Shown: piece after piece, positions 25,708 through 34,367 of the stretch
Layout: each line of letters begins with the position of its first letter
Position numbering within the stretch: the first letter of the stretch is position 1
Translations under genes and position numbers: made by a program
DNA from: Candidatus Eisenbacteria bacterium
GTDB taxonomy: Bacteria; Orphanbacterota; Orphanbacteria; Orphanbacterales; Orphanbacteraceae
DNA: 60,410 bases
Direction of reading: 5' to 3'
NCBI GenBank assembly: GCA_016930695.1
Contig: JAFGGD010000007.1
Span: 1-60,410 of the forward strand
The notes under the pieces: model-generated
What the model was told of the DNA's origin: nothing
Database searches by the model: none
What the model saw: the letters and a program-made list of their open reading frames with translations, nothing else

Positions 25708-26223
25708 ATGGAGTCGCAGTGGATCCGGATCGGTGGGGTCGGGAAGGCGCATGGGCTGCAGGGGGAGGTCCGGGTCTATCTGGACCGTCGCTTCGCGGCG
25801 GCTTTTCCCGATCTGCGCAGGATACTGCTCGTGGACGAGAAGGGACGCGAAAAGGAAACCGATTTCGAGGTGAGGCCCTCCTTCGCGGATTCGGGTTTGA
25901 TCTCGACCGCCCTCGCCGGCGACCGGGACGGAGCGGAAGCGCTTCGGAACGCGGTGATCTTTGCGGACCGGGAAGACCTGGCGGCGGTAGGCGTCGAAGG
26001 TCCGTTCCACGAGGACCTGATCGGCCTTCGAGTCGTGACCCGGGAAGGCCGCGACCTCGGCGTGCTCGAGGATGTGCTCCCCTATCCGGCGGGTGACCTC
26101 TATCGGGTCGTCGGCGAAGGAGGGGAAACGCTTCTCCCCGATTCGCCCGGGCTGATCGTCGGGATCGACGGCGGTGTGATGACCGTCGATCCGCTCCCCG
26201 GTCTATTAGGTCTAAACGGTTGA
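25708..26223 (+). CDS. rimM: Ribosome maturation factor RimM
   Basis: A 171-residue 16S rRNA processing factor that binds S19 in 30S assembly. The N-terminal RimM barrel starts I-G-G-V-G-K-A-H-G-L-Q-G-E-V-R-V and the C-terminal PRC-like barrel shows D-L-I-G-L-R-V. Length is normal. It is downstream of the palindromic element and its stop overlaps a possible TTG start of trmD. Confidence 0.94.
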   Translation: MESQWIRIGGVGKAHGLQGEVRVYLDRRFAAAFPDLRRILLVDEKGREKETDFEVRPSFADSGLISTALAGDRDGAEALRNAVIFADREDLAAVGVEGPFHEDLIGLRVVTREGRDLGVLEDVLPYPAGDLYRVVGEGGETLLPDSPGLIVGIDGGVMTVDPLPGLLGLNG

Positions 26224-26234
26224 GCCGCACGGAC

Positions 26235-26924
26235 ATGATTTTTTACGTCATCACCCTATTTCCGGATCTCTTCCCCGGCCCCCTCGCTTCCGGCGTCACC
26301 GGCAAAGCGATCGACGCGGGGAAGGCGAAGATCGTCCCGGTGAACCTGCGGGATTTTACCGACGACCGCCATCGAACGGTGGACGATTCCCCATACGGCG
26401 GAGGGCCGGGAATGGTCATGATGTGCGATCCCCTTTTCCGGGCGGTGGAGTCGATCCGGGAGGAAAGGGGCGAGAAGACGCCGGTGGTTCTGCTCACGCC
26501 CCAGGGGGAGCCTCTCCGGCAGGACCGCGTGGAGAGGATGATCCGGGAAGATGCATGGATACTCGTGTGCGGCCGTTACCGCGGCGTCGACCAGCGTTTT
26601 CGAAACGAGATGGTGGATCTGGAACTGTCGATGGGCGATTTCGTGATGAGCGGAGGCGAGATCCCCGCGATGGCGCTTTTGGACGCGGCGATCCGGCTTC
26701 TCCCCGGCGCGCTCGGCAACGAGGATTCGGCGGAGGAGGACAGTTTCTCCCGCGGAACCCTCGGACCGCCCGATTACACGCGCCCCGAGAGCTACCGCGG
26801 TCTCCGCGTGCCGGAGGTTCTCCTCAGCGGAGACCACGCCCGTATCGCGGCTTGGCGGGAAGAGGAGGCGCGGCGGCGCACCGTGGAACGACGACCCGAC
26901 CTGCCGCGTCGCCCGGTAGAATAG
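26235..26924 (+). CDS. trmD: tRNA (guanine-37-N1)-methyltransferase TrmD
   Basis: SPOUT-class methyltransferase that makes m1G37 and prevents frameshifting. The 229-residue product begins like other family members with a short strand then T-L-F-P-D-L-F, and has D-D-S-P-Y-G-G-G-P-G-M-V-M, C-G-R-Y-R-G-V-D-Q-R and the trefoil-knot segment S-G-G-E-I-P-A-M. I chose ATG at 26235 by homology; a TTG at 26220 that overlaps the rimM stop would add five residues. rplS, the usual next gene, lies 6.4 kb away. Confidence 0.95.
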   Translation: MIFYVITLFPDLFPGPLASGVTGKAIDAGKAKIVPVNLRDFTDDRHRTVDDSPYGGGPGMVMMCDPLFRAVESIREERGEKTPVVLLTPQGEPLRQDRVERMIREDAWILVCGRYRGVDQRFRNEMVDLELSMGDFVMSGGEIPAMALLDAAIRLLPGALGNEDSAEEDSFSRGTLGPPDYTRPESYRGLRVPEVLLSGDHARIAAWREEEARRRTVERRPDLPRRPVE

Positions 26925-26937
26925 GGAATACCCGCCG

Positions 26938-28074
26938 ATGCGATGGGAGAAGAGAATCGCGTCCCAGGTGATCACGTGGCTCGCCTCTTTGTTCCCGGCG
27001 GCGGCGCTCCTCGTTCTTGTCGCCGCGCTCCACGTCCCTCCCGCCGCCGCGGAGAAACCCGCGCCGGAGGGAGGGTTCTCCTTCCTCCCCTTGCCGGTCC
27101 TTTTCTACACCCCCGAAACGCATCTCGGAGGGGGCGCGGCGCTCCTGGTGATCCACCGCCCGGAGGATCGGCCGGAGGCGCACCGGCCTTCCCAGATCGC
27201 CGTCTTATTGGTTCACACAGAAAAGAAACAGACTCAAATCGTGGTCAAGGCGGATCTCTTCCTCCGGGAGGATGACTGGCGGTTTCTCGCCGAAGCCCAG
27301 TACGAAAACTACCCGGATCTCTTCTATGGAATCGGGCGGAACAGCCGCGCGGAGGAAGAGGAAACTTATACGCAACGCGGCCCGACGGTTCTCTTCGGCG
27401 TGCGGCGGAGGCTCGCTGAGGGGCTTTACGCCGGGCCGCGCTTTTCCTTCATGGACGTCGATGTCCGGGACGCGGAGGAGGGGGGCGCGATCGCGGAGGG
27501 TGCCGTAGACGGGGGCGGCGGCGCGAAGACCGCGACCATCGGCTTCGGATTCGGCTGGGACAGGCGGAACCACCCTTTCCTCCCCGACGGCGGTTTCCTT
27601 CTGCAGGGGACGGCGGATTTCGGCGACCGGCGCACCGGCTCCGATTTCGCCTACAATGCCTTCGCCCTGGACGGCCGCGCCTTCTTTCCCGGTTTCGGCG
27701 GCGACCACTCCATCGGGGCGCATCTGCTCTTCGAGGCGAGCACCGGCTCGCCCCCCTTCCAACTCCTCTACGGCCTCGGCGACGAGTCGATCCTCCGGGG
27801 ATACCACGGCCGCCGTTACGTGGACCGGATGAAGGCGGCCTTGCAAGCGGAGTACCGCCTCCCGCTCACGGGACGCCTCGGCGCGGTCCTCTACGGCGGC
27901 GCCGGCGATGTAGTCCGCGATCCCGGGGACTTCAAGAGATCGAAGTTCAAACACGGTTTCGGGTTCGGCTTCCGGTACGACGTGAAACCGGAGGAACGCC
28001 TCCGGCTCCGTCTCGATATCGCCTACGGCGCCGACGAGTCGGGCGTGTACGTCAACTTCGGCGAGGCGTTCTAG
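26938..28074 (+). CDS. Outer-membrane surface-antigen (BamA/D15-like) beta-barrel protein
   Basis: A 378-residue exported protein with a signal peptide (about 38 residues, ending P-A-A-A) and no visible POTRA domains. The rest is a series of alternating amphipathic strands ending in a C-terminal barrel. The S-I-L-R-G-Y segment resembles the conserved R-G-F/Y loop motif of BamA/TamA barrels, and the repeated aromatic-Gly strands and terminal phenylalanine fit outer-membrane insertion. Lacking POTRAs it is unlikely to be the main BamA; it may be a patatin-like or transport-type barrel. It starts 13 bp after trmD, so it is probably co-transcribed with it. Confidence 0.82.
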   Translation: MRWEKRIASQVITWLASLFPAAALLVLVAALHVPPAAAEKPAPEGGFSFLPLPVLFYTPETHLGGGAALLVIHRPEDRPEAHRPSQIAVLLVHTEKKQTQIVVKADLFLREDDWRFLAEAQYENYPDLFYGIGRNSRAEEEETYTQRGPTVLFGVRRRLAEGLYAGPRFSFMDVDVRDAEEGGAIAEGAVDGGGGAKTATIGFGFGWDRRNHPFLPDGGFLLQGTADFGDRRTGSDFAYNAFALDGRAFFPGFGGDHSIGAHLLFEASTGSPPFQLLYGLGDESILRGYHGRRYVDRMKAALQAEYRLPLTGRLGAVLYGGAGDVVRDPGDFKRSKFKHGFGFGFRYDVKPEERLRLRLDIAYGADESGVYVNFGEAF

Positions 28075-28330
28075 GCGGTTCGCGCCGGACGTTCACGTAA
28101 AACCTTCCTTCGCTCTCCCTATGCTGTTTTGTCTTCCGGAGATCGATTCAATCCCCATTCCCATAGATGATATTGATCAATAGAAAAAAATGAAATATAT
28201 GTTAGTATTATATTCAACATATGCGGTTCGCCGCAAGGACATACACATTGCAGCAATATCAACTTAGCAATGTAAAGGCTCCAACGCGGGGGATCGCGCT
28301 CATCTCCATGGAAAAGGGAGGGCGATCTTC
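28075..28330 (+). promoter_or_regulatory. AT-rich intergenic leader with candidate promoter
   Basis: This 256-bp gap is strikingly AT-rich between about 28150 and 28270, against very GC-rich surroundings. TTGATC at 28173-28178 and TATATG at 28196-28201 are 17 bp apart, and further TA-rich boxes occur to 28214. A small gcgg-ttcg-ccgc hairpin follows near 28222. GGGAGGG precedes the next ATG. No gene is seen. It probably drives the secreted-protein gene at 28331. Confidence 0.45.
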
Positions 28331-29776
28331 ATGCGTAGATTCTTGTGCATCTTGTCTCTTCTTGTCGTGAGTGCCGGATCGGCGGCGAGCATCGGTGTTC
28401 TTCTCCCCGAGAAGACCTCCGACGGATCTCTCTTCGTCGACGACTTCAACGACGGCGTGATGGACACCTCCTCCATTCTCGCCGCCCTCGTCCCCTGGCA
28501 ACCGATGTACGCCGATTCTTCGCTCGATTTTCGCGAAAGGGACGGATATTTCCAGGTGTTCGGCAACACCGGTCCGGAGAAGCTAGGCCAGCACCGGGGC
28601 ATCCAGACCAACCCATACACCTATCGAGGATGGGTGGCGGCCTCGCTGGAGACACTGGAACTCGTCTCGGTCGTGGAGATGCGGAACATGGATCCCGCCG
28701 AGCCGGCCGTCAATCCCTGGGGCGGACCGGCGGTGGCGCGGATGGCCCATCACTACTGTTGCAATTGCTGCGGCGCCGGCGGGGACTTCAACGCCACCGT
28801 CTCCGTCGGATATCTATTCGGCGAGGGGACCGGGCCGGGTTGGAACCCGCCCGGCGGGAAATGGGGATTCCGCGTCAAATGGCACGAGTGGAGCGACCGA
28901 TATTTAGTCGACATGGACACTCTCTTCGGCGACGAAGCAGATCGTTTCTTTCCCACGATGGTGGACAACTTCGGTTTCGACGAGGACGATTCTACCACCG
29001 CCACGGGGTATGTCCGGCGGAACGGTGAATGGATCTGTCTGGGGAGCCGCAAGCTCGACATGCGAACCTGCCGGAAGACGGAACTGAAATCCATGTGCGA
29101 GTGGGCTCGGAATCACGACATCGACTACCGCTGGGATAATTTTCGCCTGTTCCTCCACTCCGCGAAGTGGCCCGTCGAATTCCTTCTCGTGGACATGGAC
29201 ACAATCCCGATGGAGGGGGATTACGTGCTCGAGGCGAGAGACACGGAGTCGGATGAGCTGATCGACCGTGACACTCTCGTCGCCTCGTCGAATTTCTCCA
29301 TCCACCTCGATCACGTTCGTCATGTGATTCCGGCCGATGTCGATCTGATCCTTTTCGACGGCGAGGGCGCGGTGGTCGCAGCGGGACAGCTTCCGGCGAG
29401 CGGGGTAAAGGGATGCTATCCGAACGACGCCTGGAGGCTTTTCTGCGACACGACGTCGAATCTGACCGGGGTGACCGCAGCCGGCCGAAGCGATCCTCCC
29501 TCGCTTCGTCTTCTCCCCAACCGGCCGAACCCGTTCAACCCGGAGACCCGTATCGTTTTCGAACTCGTCCGTCCCTCCGAGGCGGCCCTCTCGATCCACG
29601 ATCTATCGGGGAGGCGGATCGTCACGCTCTTTGAGGGCCGCCTGGGATTCGGCGCCTTCCAGTCGGTTTGGGACGGTCGGGACGGATCCGGACGAGCGGC
29701 CCCGTCCGGCGTCTATTTCGCACGGCTCCGCGCCGGAAGCGCCGAAGAAACCCGCAAACTGCTCCTGATCCGCTAG
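28331..29776 (+). CDS. Exported FlgD-tail protein with Cys-rich cluster
   Basis: A 481-residue secreted protein. Residues 1-19 form a signal peptide. The central part looks like a beta-rich, lectin/LamG-like fold (opening F-V-D-D-F-N-D-G-V-M-D-T), and holds an unusual H-H-Y-C-C-N-C-C-G-A-G-G cluster at about residue 139 that could bind metal or form disulfides. The C-terminus is a FlgD-like domain with N-R-P-N-P-F-N-P, W-D-G-R-D-G-S-G-R and a last arginine. Its stop is followed by a hairpin. It lies in an insertion between trmD and rplS, and no domain beyond the tail is firmly recognised. Confidence 0.75.
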   Translation: MRRFLCILSLLVVSAGSAASIGVLLPEKTSDGSLFVDDFNDGVMDTSSILAALVPWQPMYADSSLDFRERDGYFQVFGNTGPEKLGQHRGIQTNPYTYRGWVAASLETLELVSVVEMRNMDPAEPAVNPWGGPAVARMAHHYCCNCCGAGGDFNATVSVGYLFGEGTGPGWNPPGGKWGFRVKWHEWSDRYLVDMDTLFGDEADRFFPTMVDNFGFDEDDSTTATGYVRRNGEWICLGSRKLDMRTCRKTELKSMCEWARNHDIDYRWDNFRLFLHSAKWPVEFLLVDMDTIPMEGDYVLEARDTESDELIDRDTLVASSNFSIHLDHVRHVIPADVDLILFDGEGAVVAAGQLPASGVKGCYPNDAWRLFCDTTSNLTGVTAAGRSDPPSLRLLPNRPNPFNPETRIVFELVRPSEAALSIHDLSGRRIVTLFEGRLGFGAFQSVWDGRDGSGRAAPSGVYFARLRAGSAEETRKLLLIR

Positions 29777-29786
29777 AATGGGCGTG

Positions 29787-29810
29787 CGCCCGGCTCGATC
29801 CGGCCGGGCG
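29787..29810 (+). terminator. Hairpin between the FlgD-tail gene and the RNA methyltransferase gene
   Basis: cgcccggc (29787-29794) and gccgggcg (29803-29810) form an 8-bp stem with an 8-nt loop. No T-run follows, so termination would be weak; it may instead end the upstream mRNA or affect the downstream start. Confidence 0.35.
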
Positions 29811-29819
29811 CGGGGGAGC

Positions 29820-31127
29820 ATGGACGAAGCGCCGGTCATCGAGACGACCATCGAGAAACTCGCCACGGGTGGAGCGGGCCTCGCGAGGGTGGGGGGGGAG
29901 GTGTTCTTCGTGCGGGGCGCCCTGCCGGGGGAGAGGGTCCTCACGCGGATCGTCCGGCGCGCCCGGGGGGTGGTGGAGGCGGAGGCGACGGAGATCCTCG
30001 ACCCTTCGCCGGACCGGGTCGAACCGCCGCCCGGCCCGCCGGGAGCTCTCGCGGGCGCCGACCTGGCGCACATGCGGCTGGACGCCCAGCGAGCCGCGAA
30101 AACCGAGATCCTCCGGGACTGTCTCTCCCGGATCGGCCGGATCGTTCCCGCCGATTTCGTGGAGCCGCCGGAGCCGGTCGGCCCCCCCTGGGGTTACCGA
30201 AACAAGATCCGCCTTCACGGCGACGGCGCGGGTTTGTACGGGATGCACTTCCCCGGCACGCGCCGCCTGATTCCTTTGGAACGAAACCATCTTCTTCCCG
30301 ATCTCTTTCACGAAGAGGCGCTCCCCCTGTTGCGGCGACTTCCTCCGGCGGAGGAGGCGACGATCCGTTTCGACGGGCGGGGCGGTTTTCTCCTCTCCCT
30401 CGGAAGCCGCGGCCGCGGCGCGGATCGCCTCGCGGCGCGGACGCCGACCGCTCTCCGGCGGGAACCTCCTCCCGCCTCCTGCGCGGGCGTACTCGCAGCC
30501 GGGCGGCGCGCGCACGGAAAGAAGCATCTCGAGATCCGTATCGCCGGAAAGCGGTTTCGCGTCCACGCGGGCAGTTTCTTCCAGGTGAACCTCGCCGAGA
30601 CGGAAGGATTGCTTTCCCTCGTAGTCGCCGCGCTCGACGAGGCCGGCGCCTCGCCCGGAACGCCCGCCCCGCTCCTACTCGACTTGTACGGAGGCGTCGG
30701 GCTCTTCTCCCTCGCCCTGGCGGATCGTTTCGAGAGGATTCTGTTGGTGGAGAGCGGCGGTTCCGAGATCCGCGACGCCGGGCCGAACGTACGGCGCGAC
30801 CCGGATGCCGCGGGCAGGGTGGAGGTGATCCACGGCGCGGTGGAGGAAATCGTGGCGGGATGGTCCGCGCGGGGGTTTCCACGGGGTGATTCGCGTGAGG
30901 CGATCGCTCTGGTCGACCCGCCGCGGGAGGGACTCGCGCCCGCCGCCCTCGACGCCCTGGTCTCCCTCGCCCCGCGGCGGATCCTTTATGTCGGTTGCGA
31001 TCCAGCCACCCTCTCCCGGGACGCGGGCCGCCTGGTCCGGGAAGGGTACGAACCTCTGCGCGCCCGGGTGATCGACATGTTCCCCCAGACCTCCCATCTG
31101 GAGACGCTGCTCGTCCTCGCCCGTTGA
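29820..31127 (+). CDS. RlmD/RumA-like RNA (uracil-C5)-methyltransferase lacking the Fe-S cysteines
   Basis: A 435-residue protein with an N-terminal TRAM-like domain and a C-terminal SAM-dependent m5U methyltransferase: L-D-L-Y-G-G-V-G-L-F-S motif I, V-D-P-P-R-E-G, and the catalytic cysteine in Y-V-G-C-D-P-A-T-L-S-R-D. Where RlmD has C-G-G-C-x-L-x-H, this protein reads L-A-G-A-D-L-A-H-M, and no other cysteines occur before residue about 98, so the 4Fe-4S cluster is missing. Start chosen at the ATG at 29820; an ATG at 29778 would read through the hairpin. Substrate RNA is uncertain. Confidence 0.87.
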   Translation: MDEAPVIETTIEKLATGGAGLARVGGEVFFVRGALPGERVLTRIVRRARGVVEAEATEILDPSPDRVEPPPGPPGALAGADLAHMRLDAQRAAKTEILRDCLSRIGRIVPADFVEPPEPVGPPWGYRNKIRLHGDGAGLYGMHFPGTRRLIPLERNHLLPDLFHEEALPLLRRLPPAEEATIRFDGRGGFLLSLGSRGRGADRLAARTPTALRREPPPASCAGVLAAGRRAHGKKHLEIRIAGKRFRVHAGSFFQVNLAETEGLLSLVVAALDEAGASPGTPAPLLLDLYGGVGLFSLALADRFERILLVESGGSEIRDAGPNVRRDPDAAGRVEVIHGAVEEIVAGWSARGFPRGDSREAIALVDPPREGLAPAALDALVSLAPRRILYVGCDPATLSRDAGRLVREGYEPLRARVIDMFPQTSHLETLLVLAR

Positions 31128-31179
31128 GTCGCTTTCCCGCCGACCGGTCCGGAGAGCCCGCCCTCTTCTTCCGGCCGAA

Positions 31180-31196
31180 CCCTCCGACACGGAGGG
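31180..31196. terminator. Short hairpin between convergent genes
   Basis: ccctccg and cggaggg pair across an aca loop in the 79-bp gap between the convergent stops at 31127 and 31207. No T-run; could serve both directions only weakly. Confidence 0.3.
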
Positions 31197-31206
31197 ACGG
31201 CGCCGG

Positions 31207-33084
31207 TCAACTCCCCGTCCGTTCGCCCGGGGGCGGACCGTCCGGTCGCCAGTCCCCGCCGCGCAGCCACTCCTCCGCCTCGGCACGATGGTCTCCGGCG
31301 ATCACGAAGGCGGCGCGATCGGCCTTCCGGAGGCGGGTCTCGTCGTCCACCGGCTTCCCCCGGCCGCCGGCGTGAACCGCAAGGGGGAGGATCACGTTTT
31401 CCGGCGCTTCTCGGCTCTCTTCCGTCTCCTCTGTACCGCCGTCCGGAGCCCACCATTCCACGATTCCCTTTCCCCTGCGGAGGCGGAGCGACCAGAGGTG
31501 AATGTCCCGCTGCGCCCCGAAGAGGATCGTCGCCCCTTCCTCGCGAATCATTCCCTCGTTCAGGTGTCCCTCCCGGAGGTGAAGCGCCACGATCCGTTTC
31601 GGCACCTTGAACTCCTCGCCCGCTCGGGTGGCGAAGAGTAGATTCACTTCTTCGTTCGGCGTGAGGGCGACGCACCCCGCCCGGTCCGCCAACCCGGCGC
31701 GATGGAGGGTCCGCTCCTCAAGGGCGTTGCCGAAGACGGCGCGGAAGCCCCCCTCCTGAGCGGCTCGGACCGCGCCGGCGTTGGAGTCGATGTAGACCGT
31801 CTCCTCGCCGCATTCGCGGAGCGCCGCGCCGAGCGCCAGCCCCAGCTCGTTCGCGCCGAGCACCGCGTACCCGCGTCTCGCGCCGCGCCGCACGCCGAGG
31901 AGCGACGCCAGCGGTCCCCCGGCGAGGCCTTGCACGAGCACCGTGACCGCGATCACGAGGAAGACCATCGCCCGGAGTTCCGCACCTCCCTCCATTCCCG
32001 CCTCGTCCATGACGGAGGCGAAGAAGGAGGCGACCGCCGCCGCCACGATTCCCCGCGGCGCCAGAAAGGAGAGAAAGAGCACCTGACGTCCGGAGAGGCC
32101 GGACCGGAAGGTGCTTGCCGCCACGTTCAGGGGGCGGACCACGAACATCAGCGCCGCCACCACGCCGAGCCCCGCCCACCCGAGGCTCCTCACCTCCGCG
32201 AAGCGGACGTCCGCTGCGAGGAGAACAAAAAGGAGACCGATGAGGAGGAGCGTGAGCTGTTCCTTGAACTCCATGAGGTCCCGCAGCACGCGTGTCCGGA
32301 CGTTTCCGACCGCCATCCCCGCGGTCACCGCCGCCGCGATTCCGCTCTCCGGGAAAAACGCGTTGCTTCCGTGGAAAAGGGCGAGCACCGCGCCGAGGAC
32401 GAACACGTTTTCGTAACCTTCCGGTATCAATCTTTTGGGCCGAAGCAGGGCGGCGAGGAGCAGGCCGCCGGCGGCGCCGAAGAGCGCCCCTCCGCCGAGG
32501 CGGGCCACCAGCTCCCGCGCGCCCGAAACGACGGAGGGGGAATCGGCGTGGACGGCCAGTTCGAGGGCGACCACGGCGACGATCGCGCCGATCGGATCGA
32601 TCAGCACTCCTTCCGCCTCGAGCACGGTCTGCAGGTCGCTGCGAAGGCGGATCCGGCGGACCAGGGGTTGGATCACCGTCGGGCCGGTGACGATCACCAG
32701 CGTGCCGAAGAGGAGAGAGAGACGCCAATCCCAGCCGAGGAGGAGGTGGGCCGCCGCGGCGCCGCCGAGCGCGGTGATCACCGCGCCGATCGTGATCAGC
32801 CGGCGGATCACGCCCGACTCGCGACGGATTTGGCGGAGGTTCAGGTTGAGTCCCCCCTCGAAGAGGATCACCGCCACCGCGTACCCGACCAGCGCCCGGA
32901 GCGCCTCTCCCAGCGATTCCGGGCGGATCACGCCGAGCGCCTCCGGGCCGAGGAGAGCCCCCGCGGCGAGAAGGAGCACGATTCCCGGGATCCGCAGGTG
33001 CCATGCGATCGACTGCGCCGCCAGCCCCGCGAGCAGGGCGAGGGCGACGGTGAGCGCCGGATCGGCGAGTGTCGGGTGCGGCAT
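31207..33084 (-). CDS. CPA1-type cation/proton antiporter with TrkA-N nucleotide-binding domain
   Basis: A 625-residue inner-membrane protein. The first roughly 400 residues contain about 12 hydrophobic helices of a Na/K-H exchanger; I-L-F-E-G-G-L-N-L and the A-E-G-V-L-I-D-P-I-G acidic motif are visible. Next, G-A-N-E-L-G-L-A-L-G at about residue 420 opens a Rossmann-type TrkA-N (RCK) domain, and a roughly 100-residue tail follows. The family exports Na+ or K+ in exchange for H+ under nucleotide control. ATG at 33084 has gggagga upstream, and I prefer it to an earlier in-frame start. It is transcribed away from the rplS promoter. Confidence 0.9.
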   Translation of the reverse strand: MPHPTLADPALTVALALLAGLAAQSIAWHLRIPGIVLLLAAGALLGPEALGVIRPESLGEALRALVGYAVAVILFEGGLNLNLRQIRRESGVIRRLITIGAVITALGGAAAAHLLLGWDWRLSLLFGTLVIVTGPTVIQPLVRRIRLRSDLQTVLEAEGVLIDPIGAIVAVVALELAVHADSPSVVSGARELVARLGGGALFGAAGGLLLAALLRPKRLIPEGYENVFVLGAVLALFHGSNAFFPESGIAAAVTAGMAVGNVRTRVLRDLMEFKEQLTLLLIGLLFVLLAADVRFAEVRSLGWAGLGVVAALMFVVRPLNVAASTFRSGLSGRQVLFLSFLAPRGIVAAAVASFFASVMDEAGMEGGAELRAMVFLVIAVTVLVQGLAGGPLASLLGVRRGARRGYAVLGANELGLALGAALRECGEETVYIDSNAGAVRAAQEGGFRAVFGNALEERTLHRAGLADRAGCVALTPNEEVNLLFATRAGEEFKVPKRIVALHLREGHLNEGMIREEGATILFGAQRDIHLWSLRLRRGKGIVEWWAPDGGTEETEESREAPENVILPLAVHAGGRGKPVDDETRLRKADRAAFVIAGDHRAEAEEWLRGGDWRPDGPPPGERTGS

Positions 33085-33225
33085 GGTTCCTCCCTCGGGG
33101 CGTCGCCGGAGCGCAGGCGGGAGATCCGCCCCGTCCCCTTTTCCTACCACAAACGGTCTCCCCGGGGCCAGAGGCGGGTTCCCGCGCCACCCCTTTCGGG
33201 GCGCCTCCCGAGGGGATTCCGGGGC

Positions 33226-33253
33226 TTGACAAGATGGAGAAATGTGCTAGATT
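33226..33253 (+). promoter_or_regulatory. Promoter of rplS-rnhB-yraN
   Basis: TTGACA at 33226-33231 and TAGATT at 33248-33253 are 16 bp apart, about 54 bp before the rplS start. The tgctagattta stretch echoes the -10 region upstream of ffh. Confidence 0.7.
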
Positions 33254-33306
33254 TATCGTTTCTATGAGGGAGGGTACCCCTCCCGGGAACGAAGGATGGT
33301 GGAAGC

Positions 33307-33651
33307 ATGGATTCGATCAAACAGCTGCAGTCGAGCCAGGTCCGCACGGACCTTCCCGATTTCGGGGCGGGCGACACGATCGCCGTCTCGGTGCGCGTGA
33401 GGGAAGGGGACAAGGAGCGCACACAGGTGTTCCAGGGTGTGGTGATCCAGCGGCGCGGCAGCGGGTTTTCCGAGACCTTCACGGTTCGTAAGGTGAGCGG
33501 TGGGATCGGAGTGGAGCGGGTTTTCCCGAACCAATCCCCCTCCGTCGCCGCCATCAAGTTGATCCGCCGCGGGCGTGTGCGCCGCGCACGGATCTTCTAT
33601 CTGCGCGACCGGATCGGCAAGGCGGCGCGCGTGAAGGAGAAACGGGGCTAG
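33307..33651 (+). CDS. rplS: 50S ribosomal protein L19
   Basis: A 114-residue L19 with the usual opening G-D-T-I-A-V-S-V-R-V-R-E-G and F-Q-G-V-V-I-Q-R-R-G. It sits at the 30S-50S interface. It is normally the last ribosomal gene of the rpsP-rimM-trmD-rplS operon, but here it has its own promoter and starts a separate unit with rnhB and yraN. Confidence 0.97.
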   Translation: MDSIKQLQSSQVRTDLPDFGAGDTIAVSVRVREGDKERTQVFQGVVIQRRGSGFSETFTVRKVSGGIGVERVFPNQSPSVAAIKLIRRGRVRRARIFYLRDRIGKAARVKEKRG

Positions 33652-34367
33652 TGCCCCCCGCGTACCGCTTCTCGGAAGAACTCGTCGGCCGTCTTTTCCG
33701 GGTGACCCTGGAGGAGACGGCTTTCTCGTTTTTCCCGGCGCGGCGGAAGAGACGGCCCGACCCGACCGACGAGTTGGAGCGCCCCTTCCGGCTTCGCGGC
33801 CGGACCGTCGCGGGCGTGGACGAGGCGGGCCGCGGCCCACTGGCGGGCCCGGTGGTGGCCGCCGCCGTGATCCTCGACCCGGACCGAACGCCGGACGGAC
33901 TGGACGACTCCAAGAAGCTCTCCCCGGCGGCGCGTTCGGCCCTTTTCCCCCGTATCGTGCGGAGTGCCCGCGCCGTCGGAGTCGGGCTGGCGAGCGCCGG
34001 CGAGATCGACGAGGGGAACATCCTGGCCGCCGCGCGCACCGCCATGATCCGCGCGGTGCGGGCGCTTCCCGAACCGCCGGACTGGGCGGCGGTGGACGGC
34101 CGCCGGCTCACCGGTTTCCCCATCCCCCAAATCGCCGTCGTCGGTGGAGACCGGCTCGTCCCGTCGATCGCCGCCGCCTCGGTGGTCGCCAAGGTTCTCC
34201 GCGACCGGCTGATGGAGGCGTTGGACCGTCTACTTCCCGTATACGGATTCGCCGGCCACAAGGGATACCCCACCGAGGATCACGCCGAGGCGATCCGGGA
34301 GAGGGGGGCGTCCGCCGTGCACCGCGCCACCTTCCACGTTCCTTGCGCGCCGGGAGAACGACGATGA
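33651..34367 (+). CDS. rnhB: Ribonuclease HII
   Basis: Removes RNA from RNA-DNA hybrids and single ribonucleotides. The 238-residue product has about 50 extra N-terminal residues, then G-V-D-E-A-G-R-G-P-L-A-G (the catalytic D-E), D-D-S-K-K-L and the later catalytic Asp residues in V-D-G and D-R-L-V. GTG start overlapping the rplS stop by one base. Stop overlaps yraN by 4 bp. Confidence 0.95.
   Translation: MPPAYRFSEELVGRLFRVTLEETAFSFFPARRKRRPDPTDELERPFRLRGRTVAGVDEAGRGPLAGPVVAAAVILDPDRTPDGLDDSKKLSPAARSALFPRIVRSARAVGVGLASAGEIDEGNILAAARTAMIRAVRALPEPPDWAAVDGRRLTGFPIPQIAVVGGDRLVPSIAAASVVAKVLRDRLMEALDRLLPVYGFAGHKGYPTEDHAEAIRERGASAVHRATFHVPCAPGERR

Noticed and set aside
25580-25873. 97-residue frame across the palindrome and rimM
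   Set aside because: It shares no codon use or motif with real genes and covers repeats plus the rimM start in another frame.
31702-33267. 521-residue plus-strand open frame under the antiporter gene
   Set aside because: His/Arg/Glu-rich shadow of the antiporter; the real protein on the minus strand has clear membrane helices and a nucleotide-binding domain.
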